Shown piece after piece: positions 10,431-20,248 of a DNA stretch of 64,000 bases. Origin of the DNA: Parietichytrium sp. I65-24A (Eukaryota; Sar; Bigyra; Thraustochytrida; Thraustochytriidae); NCBI GenBank assembly GCA_012862575.1, contig BLSF01000041.1, positions 328,178 to 392,177 on the forward strand, written 5' to 3'. Every line of letters starts with the position of its first letter. Position 1 is the first letter of the stretch. A program made the translations under genes and the position numbers. Below the pieces are notes generated by a model. It did not search any database. It had not been told where the DNA came from and worked only from the letters and a program-made list of their open reading frames with translations.

Positions 10431-11264
10431 TCACAGCTCTTTAAATTCGGCCCGCGGCTCTACTGTACAGCGCGGAACCGTCTTCGCGGGCTCGCTTCGA
10501 CTGCTGGCCGTTCGCTCCAGTTCATCTTTCCATTCGTTGTCTTCGGAGACTTCTTCGTGCTCCCAGGGACATGGCTCGGCAGACCCCTCCGGCGAGCTAT
10601 TGTTCCCAGATGAGAACGCTTTTTCGACGGCAGTAGCTCTTGATATTGCATCCTGCTGCAAGGTGAGGATGGTTGCCTGAAGAATTTCATGAGCCGCTTC
10701 CAACTCTGTGATCCTCTTTTGCGAGTCGCGCCTGTCCTCGAGGGCCCTATCCCTCTGGAACTCTACACAGCGCTTCTCACCGCGAATTCGTTCAGCGAGC
10801 TGCTCCTGTTGCAAGACCTTCGTTCCGAGCTCAGCTTTTTCCACCTCAAGCTGCCGAATTCTTCGTTCTTTGGCCTCCAACGCAATCTCGTGCTCTGCGC
10901 TCTGCTTTCTCCCCTCCATGTTGGCGACGAGCTGCTGCAATTCGCCGCTCTTTCTTCGCTGCTGACGCACCAAGTATTCTGCCTCCGCACACTGTTTTGC
11001 TTGCCGTGCAATAATAGCGGCCTGGCCCTCGGAGAGCCTTTTCAGTGTCTCCACTTGCTTCGCAAGGTTTCCTAGTCCATTCTTTTGCCCACTCTCAGCT
11101 CCTTCATCGAAGGCCCTCGACTTGGCGCAGTCCAAGTCTCGCTCAAGCTCATTGATCCTGCTCTTGAGCAGTCTGATCTCAGACCGCAAAGCAGCTTTCA
11201 GGTCCACATCGAGCCGCCACCCTGACGTGCATTTGGAGCTAAGCGTCGGGATCCTGCTCGCCAT
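10431..11264 (-). CDS. Coiled-coil protein of unknown function
   Basis: 277 residues from the ATG at 11264; upstream extension would need a non-ATG start. Residues about 20-200 are almost continuously Glu/Lys/Arg/Gln/Leu-rich with heptad-like hydrophobic spacing, indicating a long coiled coil. The last about 65 residues are acidic and Ser/Thr-rich and probably disordered. There is no enzyme motif. It could be a cytoskeletal or centrosomal-type structural protein, but the sequence gives no family signature that I recognise. Confidence 0.65.
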   Translation of the reverse strand: MASRIPTLSSKCTSGWRLDVDLKAALRSEIRLLKSRINELERDLDCAKSRAFDEGAESGQKNGLGNLAKQVETLKRLSEGQAAIIARQAKQCAEAEYLVRQQRRKSGELQQLVANMEGRKQSAEHEIALEAKERRIRQLEVEKAELGTKVLQQEQLAERIRGEKRCVEFQRDRALEDRRDSQKRITELEAAHEILQATILTLQQDAISRATAVEKAFSSGNNSSPEGSAEPCPWEHEEVSEDNEWKDELERTASSRSEPAKTVPRCTVEPRAEFKEL

Positions 11265-12493
11265 CTCGTCCAAGGCAAGGAGGGCTGCGAGCTCGACAGC
11301 GCACCACCGCGAGCCCCAGCCTCGCCCAAACTTTGCGGGCCTTGAGAGCTCCGGGTTTTGAGTTCGGGTTTAGTAGGAGCACATAGTCCAATTGAGCAAG
11401 CATACAATCACACACGATGGGCTAGCCGAGCTCGTCACACTCGTCACCTTCTATCCGTACATCGTCAGCAACAGCTGAGCATTTTAAGAAGCACTCGCGC
11501 TCTTGAAACAGCTATCAAAGGAACTAGCTTTGCTCACCTCCGCGGCGACTCGATCGTACAGGTAAGAAACGATTACTTGGCAAAGCAGTCACAGTCTTAC
11601 ACGTTGCCCTGACTGCCCTGACTGCCAGAATGCAGTCATACCGTGCTTGCTTTCGCTGCGCAAGATTGAGTGCGTTGCGAGACAACACAATGATGGGCGT
11701 TCGCTTATTTGACTGCTAGATAGATTTGGAAATTTTCCCCATGATGCGACGTGGAGTAACAGCTGTCCAAATGCTGGTCTCGCGGCCCCGCGGCGATAGC
11801 GATCCATGCTTTCCTACTATTTTGCTATTCTGCTCGCCATCAACTCTATTTCTCTCAAAATCAGAGCTCATCTTTTTCTATCTAAAAACTCTAAAAACGC
11901 ACAATGGAAAATTCTCCAAAAGTGCACACCGCCACCGCCAATAAATTTTAATAGCCCAATCAAAGTAAGAGGATAGGAAGTTTCTAAGCAATCAGCTACC
12001 ATCCCACTAATCCCACACGAACGGATCTTTCGTGAACACCACTTATTCCTTTCGTTCATGAATAGCTCTCTGCTCGAGAACAACTCCTTGCTCGTCATGT
12101 CTCCCTCGCCATCAACCGGCTTTACCAAGTTCCCTACCCAAACCTCTAGCAATCCCCGAACCCTCTGCACTGAGAGCCTAAGTCAAGACAGCCACACTTA
12201 CCCTATCACCAACTACTACCACCCCTTAAGAGAAGAGGTCCGTCTGCTGCGCCGCTACCTTCCACTAAGACCCCCATTCTGCGAAGCGCAGTGCGATTCT
12301 CAGCGCCTAGAGCCCACCGTAAAGCCTCGCTAGCACCCCCCGCGCGCACCACTCACCACTCACCACTCACCACTCACCACTCACCACTCACCACTCACCA
12401 CTCACCACTCACCACTGACACGCAGGTTAGGTTAGGTCAGCATTTTGAGAGAGAAAAGAGAGAACTACCAAACAACCAAACAACTAAACAAAG
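11265..12493. other. Gene-free spacer upstream of bL35
   Basis: No supported gene. Contains the heptamer repeat described separately and the presumed divergent promoters of the coiled-coil and bL35 genes. Confidence 0.45.
12347..12416 (+). repeat. (CACCACT)10 heptamer minisatellite
   Basis: Ten uninterrupted copies of a 7-base unit, 70 bases in total, ending 77 bases before the bL35 start codon. Confidence 0.95.
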
Positions 12494-13018
12494 ATGCTGC
12501 TCAGCGCTCTGCGCGGCGCGGCGCTCTGCGCGCGAGGACACTTGGGACACTTGGGACACTTTGGCAGACCGTTCGTCCCGTCCGCGCGGCCGCTGTCCAG
12601 CGCTCGCCACTCGGTGGCTTCGCCGCAGCTGGGGCTGGGGAATGGGCTGGGACTGGGACTGGGACTGGGATCCACGGCGGAAAAGAGAGGCTTGGCGACA
12701 TGGATCGGCGCGAGCAGGATGCAGAGCGTGGCGGCGGCGCAGAGCGTGCTCGGAGGATGGAGAGGAGCAGCGGGAGAGGAGCAAGTGAGGGCAGGCGGAG
12801 CGTGGGCCACGCAGCAGGTGGCGGGGATGAAGTGCTCGGCGGCGAAGAAAAGGTTCAAGAAGATTAAGAATGGGTACAAGTTCATGCCGGCCGGGAGGAG
12901 GCACAAGATGAGGAACTACACGCGCGCGAGGAACAGGGCGAAGGGCACGGCGCAGCTGCTGAATGCGGACCATCCGCAGTTTAAGCCGCTGAGGAGGAAG
13001 CTGATCTTCCACATGTAG
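12494..13018 (+). CDS. Mitochondrial ribosomal protein bL35 (bL35m)
   Basis: 174 residues. The last about 62 residues match the bacterial L35 pattern: a lysine/arginine-rich start with SAAKKRFKK, a Gly-Tyr-Lys segment, then GRRHKMRNYTRARNRAKG and a basic tail. bL35 sits in the large subunit near the central protuberance. The preceding about 110 residues are rich in Ala, Arg, Ser and Gly and poor in acids (starting MLLSALRGAALCARG), typical of a mitochondrial presequence. A Gly-Leu repeat (about residues 47-59) arises from a GGGACT hexamer repeat in the DNA. Plastid L35 is the alternative, but in red algae that gene is normally plastid-encoded, so a mitochondrial role is more likely. Confidence 0.82.
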   Translation: MLLSALRGAALCARGHLGHLGHFGRPFVPSARPLSSARHSVASPQLGLGNGLGLGLGLGSTAEKRGLATWIGASRMQSVAAAQSVLGGWRGAAGEEQVRAGGAWATQQVAGMKCSAAKKRFKKIKNGYKFMPAGRRHKMRNYTRARNRAKGTAQLLNADHPQFKPLRRKLIFHM

Positions 13019-13423
13019 TAGTCGACGCTGATGATTCGTATTTGATTTGTGCTTTGCTCTTTTTCTTGTTTTCTGGTTTTCTTGTTCCTCTTTTTCTGGG
13101 TTTTACCCGTTTGTTTGTTTGTTTGTTTTTGGTTGCTTTCGATCCCTGTATATATATCTTTGCTCTCGACCTTGCGCGTGTGTTCCGTGTCTGCGGGTTG
13201 GGGGGTGAGCTGCTGAGAAATCGCGCGAGCAGTCAATTGATTTAACATTTGCTTGGGTTTTCCTCAAAATCTTTTTTTCGTTATTTACTGTTTGGTTTTC
13301 TTTGTTCAATGAACAGAAAGTCGTATACGAGACAGAGATACACATGTGCTAGAATTGTGTGTTGGACGTGCCGTGAGATTGCGCGTCTCAAAACTTGAAT
13401 ACAAATCGCTTTGCAGCCAGGAG

Positions 13424-15205
13424 CTAATTCCTGCTGCTTCGTCGAGCGGAGAGGGCTGGCACCTCCACGTCTTTTCGGTCCAGCGTCGGGACTTTGACAA
13501 CAAGGTTCGCCACGCGTGGGCTTTGCGCTTTGGGCGAGAACGAGTTAACTGGGGACGCCTTCATCGGGCGCGATTCAAACGGCCTTTCAGACGGATTCAA
13601 AGGCTCAAAGTTTGGGGAACGTATCTCATTTTTGCGGAGCACCGCTTCATCAATTCTGAGATACTTTCGCATGCCGTCCTTGTAATAATCACTGTTTGAG
13701 TCCACCTTGGCCTCATCAGCTTCCTCTTGATCTTTTTTCTCCTCTTGCACGTCTTCGTTGCCGCCCTCGTCCTCCTCCTCGTCCTCGGAATTCTGAAAGG
13801 AGCTCGACGGGGGTGACTCGAACCGAAAGTTGCTGGATATCCCATTCAAGCTGAGGATAGGAACCCTGTGGAGGGGCGAGAACTTGCTGGATATTTCGTG
13901 GACTTGTCGGCGCTCCAGAGCTTCGTCAAGTCGCAGTGCAGCGAAAAAGCTGGGATCCAGATCTTCTGGACCGTCGCGCCCTTTCCCCTCATCGTGGCAT
14001 TCTTTGGACTCCACCATGTCCTCATCCTCTCCGCATTCTTTCTCCTCCACCGAAGGGGACACAGCTACCTCTACCTCTACTTTTCCCTTCGATTTCTCCG
14101 GCCTAGCGTTTGAAGAGCGCTTTGGCGACCCTGGCGCAGGGTCCACAAATTTCTCCTCCTCAGGATCCTGGGACTTGAATACTGGATCGACAATTGGAAA
14201 CTGCTGCAAGTACCACGACGGAAGGGCTCCGTGAGTCGTGACGTACTGAGAGATATTTTCGGCTTTGGCAGCAAATGTGTCGATCGCATTGTCCACCTGC
14301 TGCGTCCAGTCGCTTTCGCTGTCAAAGTGAATCATAAGTGGCCTCCAATGAATCGACTCGGAGGAGTGCTCACTGTGACCGAAAGGCAGCCCAACTCCGA
14401 CATGCTCCACCTCATGGTCGATAGATTTGTAGCACTCTTTGAAGTCCTTGAGAAGCGCCGAGAGCGAGGAGAAACTCAGCTCCTTGTACATGAGCGACCT
14501 CTTTCGGCTTAAGCCCAGAGCACCCCACTTACCCTCGCATTGAACAGCCATGACTATGTGTTTGTACTTGAGCTTTCCGTTTTGAACAGTGGACTGAAAT
14601 CGCACTGGGAAGCGCACAAAGTCGGGCATGTGAATTGTCAGGTAAAACGCGAGAAACACTGCCTCGATACACTTAATTGGGAGACATTCTCGCATAATTT
14701 CACGTGCGGTGGAAGCTAGACGCTTTGGACCGCGATCCTTTCTAATGGCAAAGTAGTTTGTCCCCGTGTGATTGTACTCAAAGCTGGAGATATAGCGCTG
14801 AATTTTCTGCATCCTCACGGATGGCTTCATTCCCGGCCTCAAGTCAGTCAATTTTGGCTTGGGTTTTTCTGGCAACACGGCTTGATTTGACTCGATCTCT
14901 TGAAGCATCTTCTCCAACTCGGCTTTATTGCGAGGTGTCTTGGATTGCCACGAGCCCATCTCCTCAGTGTGATTATTCTGGCTGCGGTCAGCTGCCAGCG
15001 CCTCCTTTGGTGTAAAGCTTTCCCCATCGCTATCTGCGTCTCCGTTTTGATTCGATTCATTCACACCGGGGACCACGCTCTCCCTATTCTTCGAATTCGC
15101 TGTGATCGGCGTCTTTCCCCCGCGCTGTCTTGCGCTTTGCGCTTCTCGCTCGGACCGCTCCGAGTGGACATTTGGTATGTTGGTCGCTGGCTCGCACTCC
15201 GCCAT
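13424..15205 (-). CDS. Vasohibin-type tubulin tyrosine carboxypeptidase
   Basis: 593 residues from the ATG at 15205. The frame stays open to a TTG at 15388 but has no earlier ATG. The core at about residues 132-295 follows the vasohibin plan: KIQRYISSFEYNHTGTNYF, then LPIKCIEAV, YKHIVMAV, and GALGLSRKRSLMYK. The family's catalytic Cys-His-Ser are at C179, H216 and S233. Vasohibins are transglutaminase-like cysteine proteases that remove the C-terminal tyrosine of alpha-tubulin, in animals with the small partner SVBP, which I do not see here. The N-terminal about 125 residues are polar. The C-terminal about 300 residues are acidic/Ser-rich and likely disordered, making this longer than animal vasohibins (about 355-365 residues). 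A consensus TATA box lies at 15559-15567. Convergent with bL35m. Confidence 0.88.
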   Translation of the reverse strand: MAECEPATNIPNVHSERSEREAQSARQRGGKTPITANSKNRESVVPGVNESNQNGDADSDGESFTPKEALAADRSQNNHTEEMGSWQSKTPRNKAELEKMLQEIESNQAVLPEKPKPKLTDLRPGMKPSVRMQKIQRYISSFEYNHTGTNYFAIRKDRGPKRLASTAREIMRECLPIKCIEAVFLAFYLTIHMPDFVRFPVRFQSTVQNGKLKYKHIVMAVQCEGKWGALGLSRKRSLMYKELSFSSLSALLKDFKECYKSIDHEVEHVGVGLPFGHSEHSSESIHWRPLMIHFDSESDWTQQVDNAIDTFAAKAENISQYVTTHGALPSWYLQQFPIVDPVFKSQDPEEEKFVDPAPGSPKRSSNARPEKSKGKVEVEVAVSPSVEEKECGEDEDMVESKECHDEGKGRDGPEDLDPSFFAALRLDEALERRQVHEISSKFSPLHRVPILSLNGISSNFRFESPPSSSFQNSEDEEEDEGGNEDVQEEKKDQEEADEAKVDSNSDYYKDGMRKYLRIDEAVLRKNEIRSPNFEPLNPSERPFESRPMKASPVNSFSPKAQSPRVANLVVKVPTLDRKDVEVPALSARRSSRN

Positions 15206-15558
15206 GTTTTCGTGGCGCTCTCTTGGCAGAGATTTACCTGGGCCGCCAACCCAAAGTCTTAGCTTGAAGGCCTTCGTTTTCGAGGTTGACGCAGCGCCTC
15301 GGCGGCTCCTTCTTTGCTCGAGATTGTAGTTTCGCAACGCGTTGCCTTCACGTTCCTCGCAGCAGCGCCGTCGCCCGGTTGAACACAAGAAAGCTAAAAA
15401 TTGATCTGTCCGAGAGAACAGAGCCCTCCGAGGCCCTTCAAACCCTAAAACTCAGGAACACTCTCTGCTACTTGCCTTGGTTTTGCTATCTGCGCGTGCA
15501 ATTTGGACTCAAGAGCCATCAATAATCGGACTTTAGAGAGTCACCAGGGCCAGCTCGG

Positions 15559-15567
15559 CTATTTATA
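15559..15567 (-). promoter_or_regulatory. TATA box candidate for the vasohibin gene
   Basis: TATAAATAG read on the minus strand, about 355 bases upstream of the vasohibin ATG. It would place the transcription start near 15530, giving a 5' leader of about 325 bases. Match by consensus only. Confidence 0.4.
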
Positions 15568-18327
15568 CCATTTCAGAAGCCCTCGCTATACCAGGCTTAA
15601 TCAATGAATCAGAATCGTGGTCGTGGAGACTGAGGCCAGCCTGAATGGATAATGCCCAACGGACTAGATTGCCGACCTCTAGAGCGAGAGTAGGTCAGGG
15701 AAATTGGACTTGACTTTTCGTCTCCGAAAAAGGGGTAACCGACCCGATCTTTCGCCAAGCGCCGCAACCTCTCTCCGTTTCAGTATTCAGAGCTCAGAAT
15801 TTTCATTTCTACATAGACTCATACGTTGAACACTTTGCTTTCTTCACCGTGCGTGAGGGCAAAAGCAACTCATTCGAGTCGACTGAAAGCGATCATCAAT
15901 GCGGTCTCATTTCCGAAAAGGCAATCCATTCACTGTCAAGCCAATATCCATTTGTGTGCCAAGGTACTCACAGTATGTATGTCTCATTCTCATTCCCAAT
16001 CTCATTCTCATTCTCATTCTCGTTCTCGTTCTCTTTCTCACTGTCAATGTTCTTTGCAGCTAAAGCCCAGCCTATGTGCTTCCCGAAAACCAAATGGATA
16101 TTAGGCAATGCCTAACCGCTGGCGTAGTATGGCGAGAAATCCGTTACCGGATAGATCATCGAGTTCAAGCAGAAATTGCAATTCGGAATGTTGGAACATG
16201 TAGGCGTTATGAATGAAGATTTCGGATTGTTGGAATGATTCTGGGCACTCGAAGGACTTGTTCCTCAATGGAGGATGGAAAGGTTGGTGGGCACTGTCCA
16301 GAGAATTTGGCCCCAGAAACAAGCTGATCAGATCCTCCTCAATTCTACTGATCAGCCAAGTGAATTCAATCGATGAGCACGCATGGCTCTGGTAAGAAAA
16401 GTATCTCTTCGATGCTGGCATCGTTCAATTTTGAGGCGTGGACTTTCCACACATTTGACAGCGAATCCAGCTTGACAGTGAAATTCAGTCCACATGACAG
16501 CGGACCTCAACGAAACTTGCAGTAACAGCGACCGCATAACTTTGACAGGTGTTCTATTCATTTTCAAAACAGAGTAAAGCTACTTTGCACCTTCTTTGGC
16601 TTCCTCGCAATCTCTTCGGCGATTCCGGTTCACCCTGGTTGCCTGCTTTCATACCTCTTGGCAACCAGACTAAGTGCTTCTGACGAAATATTCCTCCAAA
16701 CTAGACTGAGCTCCGACGGCTGCTTCCGACATTAATATTTAGCATGAAGACAGATTGAGATCCACAGCGATGGACACCGTGGAGAACAGGTCATGCGAGA
16801 TTAATTTTGCCTATGCTCATGAGCACCAAGGAATCATTCGTTCTTCGCGAGCTCCCATTGACATTCTAGACAACCCGGAGGCACGCTTTCCCTTTGCTCA
16901 ACAAACAAAAGTCGAGAACTCGCTTTCATCGAAAGAATTGCGCGCACCTCGTACAACGCAACAACAGGAGATGAACTTGAGAGAGAGGCGGTTCAATGGA
17001 GATTTGATTAAAGCGCAACTCTGAGCCTCGCCGAAAGAAGAAGGAAGAAGAGAGAAAGCCAAAAGGTGTTTGAAGAAAGATCTCTCGAACCCGAGCGACG
17101 AGGTCTCTCGCGTCTTCAGAAGGTTCGCAAAGTTGCCGAATGCGAGAAGAACCACGAAAATGTGGTTAGCAACGCTGCGGAGCACCCTTGAGTGCCTCCG
17201 ATTTCCGAGGAGTATCGGTAATCGGTTCCAAAATTAAGCCAACCGTTGTAAAAAATCTTTCCCCTGTGGGATGAAAGCATTGTCATAGCTTGGAAAGCTT
17301 TTAAAGTAGTAAAACGTGGATTCTGGTTTTGGTGACAGGGCCTTCCTCGCAAGTATAAACTTTTTAGAGTCGCCGGACTTTAGACAAATAGTGAAAGAGC
17401 AAGATGGCCTCGATTGTGGGCTCAATATCCAGATGCGTCTACGACGCGCAAAACCGATGCCCGCGTAAGCCGCCAATGAATCTCATGCCCCCCTCACGTT
17501 GATCATCATCTCTGTGCTCAAGCACTTGGCGAAACAAGTTCTCCAAGCCTCACGGTCAGTACACCAAGATGTCGCGAGATACAGCCACATCACATGGCTT
17601 TCCGCGTCCTGCATCCTGCATCCTGCATCCTGCATCCTGCGTCCTGCATCCTGCATCCTGTGTGCTTCCATCGCTTCTCCTCCAGTATCGGCGATGCCAT
17701 TGCCTATCACAGGACTATCACAGGACATCATGCTTGGTCTCGCATGCGCCCTGTTCCGTGAACACCACGCCACACATTCTGATCCACCCTTGGTCCGGTG
17801 GCATCTTCACATTCTCTTCTATCTCTCTCGCGGCAAATCAAAGGAACGCTCCGCACCTACCCAAATCCCTACACAGCGAAATAACACCCTTGCCTTGGGT
17901 GTGAACTCTAGCTCTTATTGGTGTATATACCGCAAACATTAATGGCGAGCAGAATGAGCGCCATCAAGAGCCAAAACAAAAAAGGGACAGAAAAGACAGA
18001 AAAACAGAAGAAAAGAAGCGCCATTTCCCGGAGACTCGGTCTCCGTACTCCTCGGTGTGCCCCCTGTACTCCCGCGGTCCGCGCCGCGTACCACCTGGTT
18101 CCGCGCACGTCTCTCCGCGTCCACAGTAGCAAACCCTACGGCACACATACCGGTACCCGCTTCCTCGGCCAAGGACAGTGAGGAGGAAGAAAGAAGGAGG
18201 AAGCATAGAAGGGGACGGAGGTGGGAGTGGGACAAGGTCAGAAAGTGTACGCGAGGACACCTGGGACACCTGGGACAATTGGTACAATTGGTGGACGGAA
18301 AACTGAAAGGGAACTCTTGATCAAGCG
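15568..18327. other. Gene-free spacer (2.8 kb)
   Basis: No supported gene. Holds a (TCATTC/TCGTTC)n hexamer-like tract at about 15985-16040 and the GCATCCT heptamer tract. A His/Ser-rich frame across the hexamer is a translation of the repeat and not a gene. A weak 89-codon frame at 16755-17024 has no family signal. Confidence 0.45.
17608..17661 (+). repeat. (GCATCCT)n heptamer minisatellite
   Basis: About seven to eight near-perfect copies of a 7-base unit, with GCGTCCT variants. A second, unrelated-sequence heptamer array lies at 12347-12416. Confidence 0.9.
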
Positions 18328-19854
18328 ATGGAAAGCTCGGGACCGTTCCGGAAAGCGTGCGACGCGTGCAGCAAGGGGAAGAGCAAATGCAACGGAGAAA
18401 GCCCATGCCAGCTGTGCGAGAAGCGCGGAACGGCGTGCGTGTACTCTTTCAAGCGCAAGCGTGGACCTTCCAAGAAGCGTGCATTGGAGACCGCCGAAGA
18501 CCCGGTTCGGTTCGGCGCAGGACAGAAAGACTCGCAGTCAATTTCGCCTTACGAGCGGCGACTGTGGACGGTGTTCTTCACGGTGTTCAAGAACCAGGCG
18601 CCGACGCAGGCGAGCAGCTCTGAGAAAGGCATCGCCTGGTGCTGGTTTGCCAAGCAGCTGCAGCTGCTGAAGAAGCACTGCAACGCTGTGGGGAACAGCG
18701 GTTTGCAGACAATGATCAACTCGTTCCTAGACAGCATGGACGTCGACTTGAAAGGCGAGGATCACTGTTGCCCGTTCAGCCCCGCTGCGTGCGTGGACTG
18801 CTCCAGCATCGTCTTTGCCCCCAACTCAAGCAGCGTTAAAGTCGCGGGGGACAAGTGCGCCAAGCACGACTTGTTCAAAGTCGCGGGCCGTGAAGGGCTC
18901 ACCTCCAAGGTGTCGGAAAGTGACACCAACATTGAGGCGCTTCCGATGGGCCCATATCTCAGCAAACTGGTCAGCGACTTGACCAACAATGAGCAGCCGG
19001 CGCTGGCGTTCAAGCAATGTGATACGCCAATCTCGTACGAGATCGAGGTCAACGAAAAGTTCACCGAGCGGTTCGGGCTGACGTCGCAGGACGCCAACGA
19101 CCTACTGTGCTGGTCAGGCAACGGTTTTCTGCCCTGGGGCGGCGACATATTGGCCAAAGTGATTGTCTCCGAGTCCGATCTGATCATGTTTCTGCAGATT
19201 ATGTGCCTCAAATTCCAGGCCATCGGGGTCATGACAGAGTGCGGCAACACGCTGAGAGAGGTCCCAAGCACGCACTCGTTCAAGCTGTGGGTGCGGAGCG
19301 AGAATGGGTACCGCCAAGAGCAAACCATGGTGAACTGCGTGCATCGCGTCCTGGTGAATAACAAGTTCCTCTCTTCTCATGTGGTGATGGTCTTCACATC
19401 GCTCGGGGAGCCTTATATGGTAGACGAGAAAGAGCATGGCCCTGTTGAGGCAACCAATTCGTCCGAGCCTGACGGCAACTTTTCAAAGAAAGCTCGCACG
19501 GCCTTTGCCTCGCCTTCGAGCTCGTCCACACCAACACACGAGACCGACGAGTGCTCCTCCGGGTATGACATCCCTGTACTTGATGAATTCGCAGTACCGG
19601 AGGTTGCTGATTACTATAATGGTTGGGATCAAGTCAACTCTGAGGATATGGGCTACCTTTATCACGATGGCAATCAAGGACTGCTTGCCTCAGCACCAAA
19701 GCAGGAGGACGATTCAGCCAACGCCGCTTTTTCTGAAGCCGGTGGGGTGGAGCACGATGGATCCGAGGTGGTTTTCAACGATCTTGAGAACGACTCGGCG
19801 TGGCTTGAAAGCTTACTAGACTGGTATGACGAAGGGCCACCGTCGCAACAGTAA
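18328..19854 (+). CDS. Zn2Cys6 (GAL4-type) zinc-cluster transcription factor
   Basis: 508 residues. The N-terminus carries a textbook binuclear zinc cluster: C11-x2-C14-x6-C21-x5-C27-x2-C30-x6-C37, followed by a basic linker (KRKRGPSKKR). This module binds CGG-type half sites in fungal regulators of metabolism. A central region (about 235-365) has alternating hydrophobic strands and could be a PAS-like sensor, as in fungal ERT1/AcuK-type factors, but that is a weak inference. The C-terminus is acidic and Ser/Asp/Glu-rich with scattered Trp and Tyr, as expected of an activation domain. The family is best known from fungi; its presence here is notable. Convergent with the CCHC protein, 394 bases apart. 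Confidence 0.88.
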   Translation: MESSGPFRKACDACSKGKSKCNGESPCQLCEKRGTACVYSFKRKRGPSKKRALETAEDPVRFGAGQKDSQSISPYERRLWTVFFTVFKNQAPTQASSSEKGIAWCWFAKQLQLLKKHCNAVGNSGLQTMINSFLDSMDVDLKGEDHCCPFSPAACVDCSSIVFAPNSSSVKVAGDKCAKHDLFKVAGREGLTSKVSESDTNIEALPMGPYLSKLVSDLTNNEQPALAFKQCDTPISYEIEVNEKFTERFGLTSQDANDLLCWSGNGFLPWGGDILAKVIVSESDLIMFLQIMCLKFQAIGVMTECGNTLREVPSTHSFKLWVRSENGYRQEQTMVNCVHRVLVNNKFLSSHVVMVFTSLGEPYMVDEKEHGPVEATNSSEPDGNFSKKARTAFASPSSSSTPTHETDECSSGYDIPVLDEFAVPEVADYYNGWDQVNSEDMGYLYHDGNQGLLASAPKQEDDSANAAFSEAGGVEHDGSEVVFNDLENDSAWLESLLDWYDEGPPSQQ

Positions 19855-20248
19855 AAAAGAAATCGATTTTCCTGTATTTTCTTGATCAAGAAGAATTCGC
19901 AAAGTATCTTTTCAGTACTGGTACTAGTGCTACCTCTTCGCGAAACTGTACTTTGTATGTCTTCATTCATTCATCCCCCTGCGAATGTAGTACTAGATTC
20001 ATAAAATAAGAGAGTAAAGAAACGGGAATAAATTTTGAAAAGAAGGTGAGTGATTTATATGGGGTGAAAAGAAAAAAAGATTGAGAACAAGAAAACGCTT
20101 GAAGGTAGTGACTGGCCAACGCCAAAATCATAAATCCCACAACATGGTCAATTTGTCCACCAAACGGGCGTCGCTGAGGAGGGATTGAGTCGGTCACAGT
20201 GTCTCTAAGGAAGGGCAGGGCGGAAGTCTCCAACCTGAGCTCGGTCAT
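19855..20248. other. Convergent 3' spacer
   Basis: Holds the two converging 3' ends. A GTACTGGTAC-type word occurs near 19915-19925. No gene seen. Confidence 0.5.

Noticed and set aside
12347-12416. Interstitial telomere repeat
   Set aside because: CACCACT does not match known telomere heptamers such as TTTAGGG.
15206-15388. 61-residue N-terminal extension of the vasohibin
   Set aside because: Needs a TTG start; the first ATG is at 15205 and a TATA box lies upstream of both.
15826-16115. His/Ser-rich frames
   Set aside because: They translate a TCATTC hexamer tract; different frames give equally long simple peptides.
12347-17661. CRISPR-like arrays
   Set aside because: The repeats are short head-to-tail minisatellites without spacers, in a eukaryotic genome.
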